DNA of 8,743 nucleotides from Domibacillus sp. Its GTDB lineage: Bacteria > Bacillota > Bacilli > Bacillales > Domibacillaceae. The stretch is taken from the NCBI GenBank assembly GCA_031177795.1, contig JAPSKG010000089.1:1-8743 (forward strand), written 5' to 3'. Shown here piece after piece: positions 1 through 5,417 of the stretch (within the stretch, counting starts at the first letter, position 1; each line of letters opens with the position of its first letter). The translations under genes were made by a program, and so were the position numbers. The notes under the pieces are model-generated. The model had not been told where the DNA came from, made no database searches, and saw only the letters and a list, made by a program, of their open reading frames with translations.

Positions 1-12
1 GCTTTCCGAAAA

Positions 13-55
13 AAACGTACAACGTTTACTGCTTTTTTATGAGCATAAAAAAAGC
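13..55. repeat. Two inverted repeats upstream of the EamA gene
   Basis: The short region ahead of the first gene holds two dyads. The first is AAACGT-ACA-ACGTTT at 13-27, a perfect 6-bp repeat. The second is an AT-rich stem at 31-55, GCTTTTTTATG facing CATAAAAAAAGC around a two-base loop with one extra A. The second stem is not followed by a T-run on the plus strand, so it is not a convincing terminator in that direction. They could be an operator and a leader hairpin of the EamA gene, or the end of an upstream gene outside the window. I found no convincing -35/-10 pair in 1-116. Confidence 0.35.
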
Positions 56-116
56 GGGCACGTTTCTGAACTGAAATTTACGGGCCGGCGATAAATAGCA
101 GAAAAGAGGAAAGTGT

Positions 117-989
117 ATGAATAAATTTCTTTATGCGTTTTTAGTGGTGTTAACAACAGCTTTAATGGGATCTGCTTTTGCGATCGGGAAAATGGGATTA
201 GCTTATTTCTCGCCGCTTTTATTGGTTGCTTTTCGGTTTACAATAGCGGGTATGGTAATGGCTGGCGCTGTTAAAATGATGAACAGGCCTCATCCAAAAA
301 AAGAAAAGCAATGGCTGCAAATAGCGGTTATCGGTTTTTTTCAAACAACGGCTGTTATGGGTTTTATTTTTTTGAGCCTGCGAACCATTACTTCAGGTGA
401 ATCGGCGATTCTAACTTTTACCAATCCATTGCTCGTTGTTGTGTTCGGTACGGTTTTTTTCCGAGTCCGCTACCGGGCGACTCAATGGCTCGGAGTTGTT
501 CTCGGGTTAATCGGTGTATTTATCACACTGGGCGGAGAGCTTAACGTTGAAATAGGAACCTTATACGGTTTTGTTTCAGCTATTTCATGGGCTGTTGCCA
601 CTTTGATGATTAAATCGTGGGGAACCCGGCTGGATACATGGGTGCTGACAGCTTACCAAATGTTGTTTGGCGGCTTGTTTTTGTTTGCAGCCAGCTTTTT
701 TTTCGAACAGCCTTTTATGGAACTAAACGCTGCTTCCATCAGCATTTTATTGTGGCTTGCGTTCATGGCGTCGATTGTGCAGTTTGCCGGGTGGTTTTAT
801 TTGCTCCAGAAAGGCGATCCGGGAAAAACGAGCGCATTTTTGTTTTTGGCTCCTTTTTTTGGCGTAATGAGTGGGTGGGGGCTGCTGAACGAGCAGCTTC
901 ACCTTTATGTTTTAACGGGCGGATTGCTTATTTTTTCAGGTATTTTCCTGGTGAATTGGCAAATTAAATTTGGGAAAAAAAGCAAATGA
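117..989 (+). CDS. EamA/DMT-superfamily membrane transporter
   Basis: A 290-aa polytopic inner-membrane protein of the drug/metabolite transporter superfamily, probably an exporter of a small metabolite; the substrate cannot be read from the sequence. It shows the usual two-fold architecture: a first EamA repeat at about residues 6-137 and a second at about 148-280, together about ten hydrophobic helices. Typical family positions are visible, such as the FRF segment after helix 2 (39-41), the SGESAILTFTNPLL stretch (93-106) at the end of the first repeat, and the GDPGKTSAFLFLAPFFGV segment (233-250) in the second. The length matches the family norm (about 280-310 aa). The ATG is preceded by AAAGAGGA with 6-7 nt spacing, which supports this start. 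A 5-bp AT-rich hairpin followed by T-rich sequence (984-1005) overlaps the stop codon and could be a weak terminator. The gene stands alone; the next gene has its own promoter. Confidence 0.93.
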   Translation: MNKFLYAFLVVLTTALMGSAFAIGKMGLAYFSPLLLVAFRFTIAGMVMAGAVKMMNRPHPKKEKQWLQIAVIGFFQTTAVMGFIFLSLRTITSGESAILTFTNPLLVVVFGTVFFRVRYRATQWLGVVLGLIGVFITLGGELNVEIGTLYGFVSAISWAVATLMIKSWGTRLDTWVLTAYQMLFGGLFLFAASFFFEQPFMELNAASISILLWLAFMASIVQFAGWFYLLQKGDPGKTSAFLFLAPFFGVMSGWGLLNEQLHLYVLTGGLLIFSGIFLVNWQIKFGKKSK

Positions 990-1010
990 AAACATTTTCT
1001 TTTTTATGAC

Positions 1011-1039
1011 TTGCATATTTTGTTTAAAGCTGTTATTAT
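1011..1039 (+). promoter_or_regulatory. Distal sigma-A promoter of the cold-shock gene
   Basis: TTGCAT (1011-1016) and TATTAT (1034-1039) are separated by exactly 17 bp, a good match to a vegetative promoter. Transcription from here would start near 1046 and give a leader of roughly 110 nt. Long leaders are typical of bacterial cold-shock genes. A second, nearer candidate is TTGATA (1093-1098) with TAGTAT (1115-1120) at 16 bp spacing; the two may act together. Confidence 0.6.
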
Positions 1040-1124
1040 AAAGGAGAATTATTTTTGTTCGAAAAGTACAAGTGCTGTAAAAGCTTATTGTCTTGATATT
1101 GCTTTGAGCAGGAATAGTATTATA

Positions 1125-1141
1125 TTGTGCAAAGTGCACAA
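1125..1141 (+). promoter_or_regulatory. Perfect dyad directly before the csp ribosome binding site
   Basis: TTGTGCA-AAG-TGCACAA is a perfect 7-bp inverted repeat with a 3-nt centre, ending right where the Shine-Dalgarno sequence GGGAGG (1143-1148) begins. In RNA it can form a small hairpin abutting the ribosome binding site; in DNA it could be an operator at the start point of the nearer promoter. Which of the two is an inference I cannot settle. Confidence 0.5.
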
Positions 1142-1157
1142 CGGGAGGCAACATAAC

Positions 1158-1358
1158 ATGGAACAAGGTAAAGTAAAATGGTTTAACGCAGAAAAAGGTT
1201 TCGGCTTCATCGAGCGCGAAGCTGGAGATGACGTATTCGTTCACTTCTCAGCAATTCAAGGCGAAGGCTACAAAACTCTTGACGAAGGTCAAGAAGTAAC
1301 ATTCGAAGTTGAACAAGGTCAACGTGGACCACAAGCAACTAACGTACAAAAAGCATAA
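1158..1358 (+). CDS. Cold-shock protein, CspB/CspD type
   Basis: A 66-aa single cold-shock domain protein, an RNA and single-stranded DNA chaperone that keeps mRNA unstructured at low temperature or in fast growth. The two nucleic-acid binding motifs are intact: RNP1 KGFGFI (13-18) and RNP2 VFVHF (26-30), with the usual KVKWFN start and the RGPQATNV end. Size and sequence fit the Bacillus CspB/CspC/CspD group; which paralogue it is cannot be decided here. The reading frame stays open upstream to about 1011, but the ATG at 1158 follows GGGAGG at 9 nt spacing and gives the exact family length, so the longer form is rejected. The codons are of the highly expressed type (AAC, TTC, GAA, CGT). The gene is monocistronic, with its own promoter(s) and a strong terminator. 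Confidence 0.97.
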   Translation: MEQGKVKWFNAEKGFGFIEREAGDDVFVHFSAIQGEGYKTLDEGQEVTFEVEQGQRGPQATNVQKA

Positions 1359-1373
1359 TCCTATATACTTCAT

Positions 1374-1405
1374 AAAAAAGCAGCCTTTATAAGGCTGCTT
1401 TTTTT
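1374..1405 (+). terminator. Intrinsic terminator of the csp gene
   Basis: AAGCAGCCTT-TAT-AAGGCTGCTT forms a 10-bp perfect stem followed by a run of T on the plus strand. An A-run on the left side gives a T-run on the other strand too, so it may also stop minus-strand transcription coming from the CAP-protein gene. Confidence 0.9.
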
Positions 1406-1429
1406 GCGCGCTGAAAAATAAAACACGTT

Positions 1430-1461
1430 AAAAAAACCCTGCCATCAAAACGGCAAGGGTT
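1430..1461 (-). terminator. Intrinsic terminator of the CAP-protein gene
   Basis: Read on the minus strand, AACCCTTGCC pairs with GGCAGGGTT across an 8-nt loop (one bulged base) and is followed by seven T. The left arm overlaps the stop codon of the CAP-domain gene. Confidence 0.8.
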
Positions 1462-2566
1462 AATAATCCAAAAAGTTTTCAGTGAAATAAGGCTGGGATT
1501 CGCCATTAAAAGCGACTCCAACACCGAGATAGCTAAAATCTCTACTTAAAATATTTTTTCGGTGGCCGGAAGAGTTCATTAAGCCTTCATGGGCAAAAAC
1601 ACTGCTGAATTGCCCGTAAGCAAGATTTTCGCCGGCAGCCATAAATCGGATTCCGTCTTCTTCCATCCGATCAAATGGCGACTTGCCTTTTAAGTTTATA
1701 TGGTCAAAATATGCATGACGGGCCATATCCGCACTGTGGTTGCGCGCTGTTTGTTTTACACGGTCATCCCATTCTAAAACAGGAAGGCCGTGTGTAACGC
1801 GAGCGGCGTTAGTTACATCAAACAACTGGTATTCAAAGCCTGTTCGAAGTTCAGGGCTGCCCGGTGCATACATACTGTTTTTCGCTTTTTCTAAATTTCC
1901 GTCAACAATTTGAATAGCGGTTACTGTGAATTGTTCATGAGCATCATAAAAAATCGTTACATAGTTGTTATCAAGCTGGTAGTAATCATGTTCATTTGTT
2001 TTATTTAAAAGATAATAAGTAAGGCCTTTACGCATTTTTTCCATCGGATCTCCAAGTTTAGCTTGAACGGTTTTTTTAGGCGTGTTTAGCGCAATGCCAA
2101 TGTTTGAGGAAATTAAATCATGGCTCGTATAAATACCGTTTACCCGGCTGTTTTTATTGTAAGACACCATGACGAAATTTTGATAATTTTCATGGTAAGC
2201 ATACCAGTCAACTCCGTACTCGTTTCTTGATTGTCGTTTTGGAAGACCAAGTGACTGCTCTACTTTTGTGCGGCTATCGCCAATCTGTATATTGTAAACA
2301 GAAAAAGTTTGTGAATCCGGCGCGGTTAAAGCTGGCTTTTCCGCTTGTTCCACGGTTGTTGCTTTTATTCCAAACAAGCTTTTCACTTCATTTGCAAAAG
2401 TATTTACTGTTTCTGTAACTAGCGGGTGTTCCTTTAGCAGTTCTACCTGCTCACTTACTTGATCCATAAAAGCCAGATCTGCATATGGCTCTGCGTACTC
2501 TTGCCAGAAAGGCCGCGTATTGAAAACCACAAAAAGCAGCAACAGAAAATAAACAATTTTTTTCAA
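1460..2566 (-). CDS. ylbC: CAP-domain protein with CAP-associated domain (YlbC-like)
   Basis: A 368-aa secreted or membrane-anchored protein. Residues 1-20 form a hydrophobic N-terminal segment (signal peptide or anchor). Residues about 88-225 match the CAP-associated N-terminal domain found with Bacillus CAP proteins and contain two related units (IQIGDSRTKVEQSLGLPKR at 93-111 and IGIALNTPKKTVQAKLGDP at 156-174). The C-terminal CAP/SCP domain spans about 245-366. Its signature residues are present: HSADMARHAYFDH (277-289), GENLAYG (312-318), NSSGHRKNIL (331-340), YLGVGVAF (346-353) and YFTENF (360-365). The two His (H284, H335) and the Glu of GEN lie where the family's conserved cleft residues are. 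The biochemical role of YlbC-type proteins is not firmly known. The start is TTG at 2566, with GGAG 9 nt upstream; a nearby ATG at 2570 is out of frame. It follows the DoxX-like gene by 49 bp on the same strand and is probably co-transcribed with it. Confidence 0.9.
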   Translation of the reverse strand: MKKIVYFLLLLFVVFNTRPFWQEYAEPYADLAFMDQVSEQVELLKEHPLVTETVNTFANEVKSLFGIKATTVEQAEKPALTAPDSQTFSVYNIQIGDSRTKVEQSLGLPKRQSRNEYGVDWYAYHENYQNFVMVSYNKNSRVNGIYTSHDLISSNIGIALNTPKKTVQAKLGDPMEKMRKGLTYYLLNKTNEHDYYQLDNNYVTIFYDAHEQFTVTAIQIVDGNLEKAKNSMYAPGSPELRTGFEYQLFDVTNAARVTHGLPVLEWDDRVKQTARNHSADMARHAYFDHINLKGKSPFDRMEEDGIRFMAAGENLAYGQFSSVFAHEGLMNSSGHRKNILSRDFSYLGVGVAFNGESQPYFTENFLDY

Positions 2567-2615
2567 TCATTCACGCTCCATTCTGCTTTTATTTTAACGG
2601 AAAACCTTGAAATTT

Positions 2616-3611
2616 TCACGCAAAGCGGTAATAGATGAGCAGGAAGGTTGAAAGAACAAATAAAAAGTTTAAAAATACAAACACAAATTGATCTATTTTT
2701 GTTTTATGCATTTTGATCGGCGGATTGTAAAAAGAAACTCCTTCTATAATAAAAATAAGAAGAACAACGTGAATCATAAGGTGACCAATAATTTCTGTTA
2801 CACCGAATAACATGGTTGACATCATAAAAATAACTGTAACAACCAATCCAACCACTCGATTTAAAATTCCAACAACAAGCAAGTAACCAACAATAAATTC
2901 AATAAATGCAGCCATAACAATAAAATCTGTTGGGGTAAAGCCAAAAGTCGGCACCTGGTGGTTGGCCACAATATCAAGTGTCATGGCCGGATAAACCCAC
3001 TTTTCAACAGCGACCCAGCATAAAGAAAGGCCCGTTCCCAAATATAAAAACGGAAATCCTTTTTCTTCAAAAGGTGTTTTGCCAGCAAGCAAGACCGCAA
3101 TGATCGCTACATAAAATCCGTAGTCAAGCATATGGAAAATGCCGTATTGTCCAGTTACATAAACAAATAGCCCTAAAAGAAGCACGGCCCCTATTTTTGT
3201 TGCCGCATGATGGGGAATCAGCAAAAAAGCAATAGTTAACCAAGTGATAAAAGCAACGGTTGAGTTTTCAATATGAAGTTCAGGCGCAAACAACGTGCCG
3301 TTCGTAATTTGAAGGATTAAGGCAGCAGCAGTTCCATACTTTAATAAAAGGCGAGAATATTTTCGGAATCCAGAAAGCCAGTTATCCCATTTTTGTATAA
3401 ACGCAAAACTTGCCGTTTTAGGAATTAAAAGAGTAAGTATGCCGAGCAGTACAGCAATAGCGACCGCCAAACTTATAAACAGCGGTGATAATATATGTTC
3501 AAGAGTTTCTTTTTGTGGAGATGTATTTGTGAACCATTTCACATGAGCGGATGAAAAAATAGGCGTCATCAGTATAATTGCTGTTAAAAATAAAATATAT
3601 TGCTTTTTCAT
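2616..3611 (-). CDS. DoxX-like multi-pass membrane protein with signal peptide
   Basis: A 331-aa membrane protein that I place in the broad DoxX-like group; its function is unknown. Residues 1-22 look like a cleavable signal peptide (KK, hydrophobic core, then FSSA before H23). After a short exposed segment (HVKWFTNTSPQKETLEHIL) there are about ten hydrophobic segments: roughly 43-63, 88-106, 118-133, 139-157, 163-177, 189-207, 227-250, 253-271, 275-292 and 308-328. Polar residues inside or near the membrane include W199, E203 and K204 (CWVAVEKWVYP), E238 (FIEFIVGY), E273, H277 and H281 (FGVTEIIGHLMIHVVLL). A His/Glu-rich membrane core could suit metal or redox chemistry, but that is inference. 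AAAAGGAG sits 9 nt before the ATG. Two 26-bp direct repeats lie immediately upstream and probably control it. The YlbC-like gene follows at 49 bp. Confidence 0.75.
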   Translation of the reverse strand: MKKQYILFLTAIILMTPIFSSAHVKWFTNTSPQKETLEHILSPLFISLAVAIAVLLGILTLLIPKTASFAFIQKWDNWLSGFRKYSRLLLKYGTAAALILQITNGTLFAPELHIENSTVAFITWLTIAFLLIPHHAATKIGAVLLLGLFVYVTGQYGIFHMLDYGFYVAIIAVLLAGKTPFEEKGFPFLYLGTGLSLCWVAVEKWVYPAMTLDIVANHQVPTFGFTPTDFIVMAAFIEFIVGYLLVVGILNRVVGLVVTVIFMMSTMLFGVTEIIGHLMIHVVLLIFIIEGVSFYNPPIKMHKTKIDQFVFVFLNFLFVLSTFLLIYYRFA

Positions 3612-3630
3612 TAAACTCGTCTCCTTTTAA

Positions 3631-3656
3631 AAAGTAGTTATAGAAATAAGATACAC
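3631..3656. repeat. Direct repeat copy 1 (putative operator)
   Basis: First of two 26-bp repeats, beginning AAAGTAG and ending AAGATACAC, identical to the second copy at 23 of 26 positions. On the minus strand it contains TATAAC (3642-3637), a plausible -10 box for the DoxX-like gene, 26 bp before its ATG, with a weak -35 (TTTCTT) 18 bp further up. Each copy has a loose internal dyad on the minus strand, GTATCT facing AACTAC or AGCTAC. A repressor bound here would cover the promoter. Confidence 0.6.
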
Positions 3657-3663
3657 TTTTAAG

Positions 3664-3689
3664 AAAGTAGCTATACAAACAAGATACAC
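3664..3689. repeat. Direct repeat copy 2 (putative operator)
   Basis: Second copy of the 26-bp repeat, starting exactly 33 bp after the first, about three helical turns, so two bound proteins would sit on the same face of the DNA. Differences from copy 1 are at repeat positions 8, 13 and 17 only. The minus-strand dyad GTATCT...AGCTAC is slightly better preserved here. The regulator is not identified in the window. Confidence 0.6.
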
Positions 3690-3727
3690 CAGAAGTGATG
3701 ACAATAACCAAATGAACCATGGCAATT

Positions 3728-3745
3728 TTGTGAATAAATTCACAT
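3728..3745. promoter_or_regulatory. Rex- or Fnr-type palindrome
   Basis: TGTGAATAAATTCACA (3729-3744) is a perfect 16-bp palindrome. It matches the Fnr/Crp-family pattern TGTGA-N6-TCACA completely. With one more base on each side it matches the Rex operator TTGTGAA-N4-TTCACAA at 13 of 14 positions (the last base is T, not A). It lies in the divergent region about 70 bp upstream of the likely start point of the malic-enzyme gene. Rex senses NADH/NAD+, and Fnr senses lack of oxygen; either would make sense for a malate-oxidising enzyme. The site could also act on the DoxX-like gene. Confidence 0.6.
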
Positions 3746-3772
3746 AGTTTTTTTAATTTTTTATACGGACTA

Positions 3773-3802
3773 TTGTGACTGAAAGCGCTATTATAGTATA
3801 GA
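3773..3802 (+). promoter_or_regulatory. Putative sigma-A promoter of the malic-enzyme gene
   Basis: TTGTGA (3773-3778) and TATAGA (3797-3802), 18 bp apart, are the best -35/-10 pair upstream of the malic enzyme; TAGTAT (3794-3799) is an alternative -10 with short 15-bp spacing. The start point would be near 3809, about 20 nt before the ATG. The cre site sits in the spacer. Confidence 0.5.
3780..3793 (+). promoter_or_regulatory. Catabolite-responsive element (cre, CcpA site)
   Basis: TGAAAGCGCTATTA agrees with the Bacillus cre consensus TGWAANCGNTNWCA at all but one fixed position (T for C near the 3' end) and has the central CG with the AAGCGCT core. It lies between the proposed -35 and -10 boxes, the position where CcpA with HPr-Ser-P normally represses. 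This suggests the malic enzyme is turned down when a preferred sugar is available. Confidence 0.7.
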
Positions 3803-3829
3803 GACATATTTTTTGGAGGTACATAGAAC

Positions 3830-5143
3830 ATGGCATATAATAAACTAATTCGTACATTAATGATTGAAATTCCTTCTGTTCCAGGAAGTCTTGGCAAGGT
3901 AGCAACGACCATAGGGCTTAACGGCGGCGATATCGGGGAAGTAGAAACAGTAAAAGTAGGACCGGCTTATACTCAGCGGAACATTACTGTTCAAATTGAA
4001 AAAGAAAGCCAGCTTTCTTCCTTGATTCAAGCAATTGATGAATTAGAAGGCTTTCGTGTGCGTGCTGTTTCAGATGAAGTGCTGCGAGCCCACGAAGGCG
4101 GGAAAGTGCAAATGAAAAGTAAAATGCCAATTCAAACGCTGGCTGATTTAAGCCGGGTTTACACACCTGGTGTAGCAGATGTTTGTAAGGTCATTCAAGC
4201 TGATCCTGAAAAAGCGAAATTTTACACAAATATCGGCAATAGCGTGGCGATCGTCACAGACGGGACCGCGATTCTTGGCCTGGGCGACATTGGTTCAGTA
4301 GCGGGCATGCCGGTAATGGAAGGGAAGTCCGCTTTGTTTGATCAGCTAGTTGGGATAAATGGTATACCGATTTTGCTTGATACAAAAAACCCTGATGAAA
4401 TTGTGGAAACAGTAAAGCATATTGCACCGGGATTTAGCGGTATTTTGCTTGAAGACATTGGTTCTCCGCATTGCTTTGAAGTAGAAGAGCGCTTAAAGGC
4501 GGAGCTGGATATCCCTGTTATGCACGATGACCAGCATGGTACAGCGGTAGTGACGCTTGCTGCTGTTATTTCTGCTTGTAAAAGTGCTGGAGTTGATTTG
4601 AAAGAAGCAACAGTAGGGCAAATTGGACTCGGGGCCGCAGGATTGGCAATTTGCCGCATGCTAATGGCATACGGGACAAAATCGGTGCTGGGGGCAGATC
4701 GTTCACCCGAAGCAAAGCAGCGTCTTGAGAATTATGGAGGCACGCCAATTGATCAGATTGAAGAATTAATGGCAAGCTGTGACATTGTGATTGCTACAAC
4801 AGGTGTTCAAGGATTAATTAAAAAAGAATGGGTTCGCAAAGGACAAATTATTCTGGCACTTTCCAATCCTAAACCGGAAATTGAAGCGGTGGAAGCACTT
4901 GAAGCAGGAGCAGCATATGCCGCTGACGGCCGCTCTGTAAACAACGTGCTTGGATTTCCTGGCATTTTCCGGGGCGTTTTAAATGCACAGGCTAACAACA
5001 TAACACATTCTATGCTGGTTGCGGCAGCAGAAACGATTGCAGATTGCACAAAAGCAGGAGATCTTGTTCCCCAGCCACTTGACCGGACTGTACACGAGCG
5101 GGTAGCGGAAGCAGTTGAAAAAGTAGCCGCCTTATCCAATTAA
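3830..5143 (+). CDS. ACT-domain NAD(P)-dependent malic enzyme (MleA-like)
   Basis: A 437-aa cytosolic malic enzyme, expected to decarboxylate L-malate oxidatively to pyruvate and CO2 with NAD(P)+. Residues about 8-82 form an N-terminal ACT-type domain (IEIPSVPGSLGKVATTIG), a small-molecule sensing fold. The malic-enzyme catalytic domain follows: YTPGVADVCK with Tyr111, VTDGTAILGLGDIGSVAGMP (142-161), MEGKSALF with Lys166, EDI (208-210) and HDDQHGTAVV (232-241), all expected active-site or metal-binding segments. The dinucleotide domain has GLGAAG (266-271) and an Asp (D290) at the end of the second strand, which suggests a preference for NAD. LSNPKPE (344-350) and SVNNVLGFPGIFRG (369-382) are also standard. 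The architecture and length fit Bacillus YqkJ/MleA (about 439 aa) better than YtsJ (no ACT domain) or the much longer MalS. No malate carrier gene is next to it. GGAGG lies 10 nt before the ATG. Confidence 0.95.
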   Translation: MAYNKLIRTLMIEIPSVPGSLGKVATTIGLNGGDIGEVETVKVGPAYTQRNITVQIEKESQLSSLIQAIDELEGFRVRAVSDEVLRAHEGGKVQMKSKMPIQTLADLSRVYTPGVADVCKVIQADPEKAKFYTNIGNSVAIVTDGTAILGLGDIGSVAGMPVMEGKSALFDQLVGINGIPILLDTKNPDEIVETVKHIAPGFSGILLEDIGSPHCFEVEERLKAELDIPVMHDDQHGTAVVTLAAVISACKSAGVDLKEATVGQIGLGAAGLAICRMLMAYGTKSVLGADRSPEAKQRLENYGGTPIDQIEELMASCDIVIATTGVQGLIKKEWVRKGQIILALSNPKPEIEAVEALEAGAAYAADGRSVNNVLGFPGIFRGVLNAQANNITHSMLVAAAETIADCTKAGDLVPQPLDRTVHERVAEAVEKVAALSN

Positions 5144-5155
5144 CAAAAGTGACGA

Positions 5156-5187
5156 TTGTTTACAAGTTCGCGGAAAAAACATAAAAC
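5156..5187 (+). promoter_or_regulatory. Possible promoter of the riboswitch operon
   Basis: TTTACA (5159-5164) with TAAAAC (5182-5187) at 17 bp spacing, or TTGTTT (5156-5161) with CATAAA (5180-5185) at 18 bp, are weak -35/-10 candidates 15-20 bp before the riboswitch. There is no clear terminator after the malic-enzyme gene, so part of the transcription may come from read-through. Confidence 0.3.
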
Positions 5188-5200
5188 CAATCAATTAAAA

Positions 5201-5304
5201 ACTCCTAAAGGGGAGTAGCTTTTACAGCAGAGCCGTCATTACGGAGTAAAATTGCTCTCGGCTTTGCTGGCAGTGTTTGTTTTGCTGTTAGCGAGACCTT
5301 TACC
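5201..5304 (+). ncRNA. yybP-ykoY family Mn2+ riboswitch (aptamer)
   Basis: The stretch carries the conserved landmarks of the yybP-ykoY RNA in the right order: TAAAGGGGAGTAGC (5206-5219), GTCATTACG (5235-5243), CGGCTTTGCTGG (5259-5270) and TTAGCGAGACCTTTACC (5288-5304). The helix CAGCAGAGCCG (5225-5235) pairs with CGGCTTTGCTG (5259-5269) with one G-U pair, and the outer P1 helix can form between TAAAGG (5206-5211) and CCTTTA (5297-5302). Known members bind Mn2+ between two loops and turn on genes for Mn2+ efflux, including ykoY of Bacillus subtilis. Here it precedes a Spo0M-like gene and a TerC/YkoY-family gene, which fits. Assignment is from memory of the consensus, but the match and gene context agree strongly. 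Confidence 0.9.
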
Positions 5305-5367
5305 TGTATGGTAAAGGCCGTTCTTTGTTTAAAAAAACCTTTACCGCAATGGTAAAGGTTTTTTTTC
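5297..5367 (+). promoter_or_regulatory. Riboswitch expression platform with tandem hairpins
   Basis: Two near-identical hairpins follow the aptamer. The first is CCTTTACC-TGTAT-GGTAAAGG (5297-5317) with no T-run after it. The second is CCTTTACC-GCAAT-GGTAAAGG (5338-5358), followed by eight T (5359-5366) and preceded by seven A: a strong intrinsic terminator. The 5' arm of the first hairpin is also the 3' arm of aptamer helix P1. If Mn2+ stabilises P1, the arm GGTAAAGG at 5310-5317 is freed and can pair with CCTTTACC at 5338-5345, which blocks the terminator. Without Mn2+ the first hairpin forms and leaves the terminator intact. The pairings are visible; the order of events is inferred. Confidence 0.8.
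5338..5367 (+). terminator. Conditional terminator in the Mn2+ riboswitch leader
   Basis: An 8-bp stem CCTTTACC/GGTAAAGG, extendable by A-T pairs, with a 5-nt loop GCAAT and a run of eight T. It ends about 50 nt before the Spo0M-like start codon and is the switchable element of the leader. Confidence 0.88.
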
Positions 5368-5417
5368 TTGTTATGTTGTCAATAATAGAAACGAATAAAT
5401 AGATGGAGGGAATAAAT

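Noticed and set aside
1055..1096. Possible 13-codon leader peptide (TTG start) with AAGGAG 8 nt upstream, in the csp leader
   Set aside because: The AAGGAG sequence would lie at or before the start point of the best promoter (TTGCAT/TATTAT), so it would not be in the mRNA unless transcription reads in from upstream.
1125..1141. Rex operator upstream of csp
   Set aside because: TTGTG and CACAA are 7 bp apart here, while Rex sites need 8 bp with an AA-N4-TT centre.
1011..1157. N-terminal extension of the cold-shock protein in the same open frame
   Set aside because: The family length (66 aa), the ribosome binding site at 1143-1148 and the promoter elements inside the stretch all support the ATG at 1158.
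3499..3912. 137-codon open frame on the minus strand across the divergent promoter region
   Set aside because: It overlaps the signal-peptide region of the DoxX-like gene and the start of the malic enzyme, and has no family resemblance or ribosome binding site.
4342..5139. Several antisense open frames of 69-110 codons inside the malic-enzyme gene
   Set aside because: They are mirror frames of a well-conserved coding sequence, with low-complexity Ser/Ala-rich translations and no support.
5201..5216. ACTCC...GGAGT hairpin as a terminator for the malic-enzyme gene
   Set aside because: Only 5 bp with no proper T-run; the bases are the conserved 5' part of the Mn2+ riboswitch.
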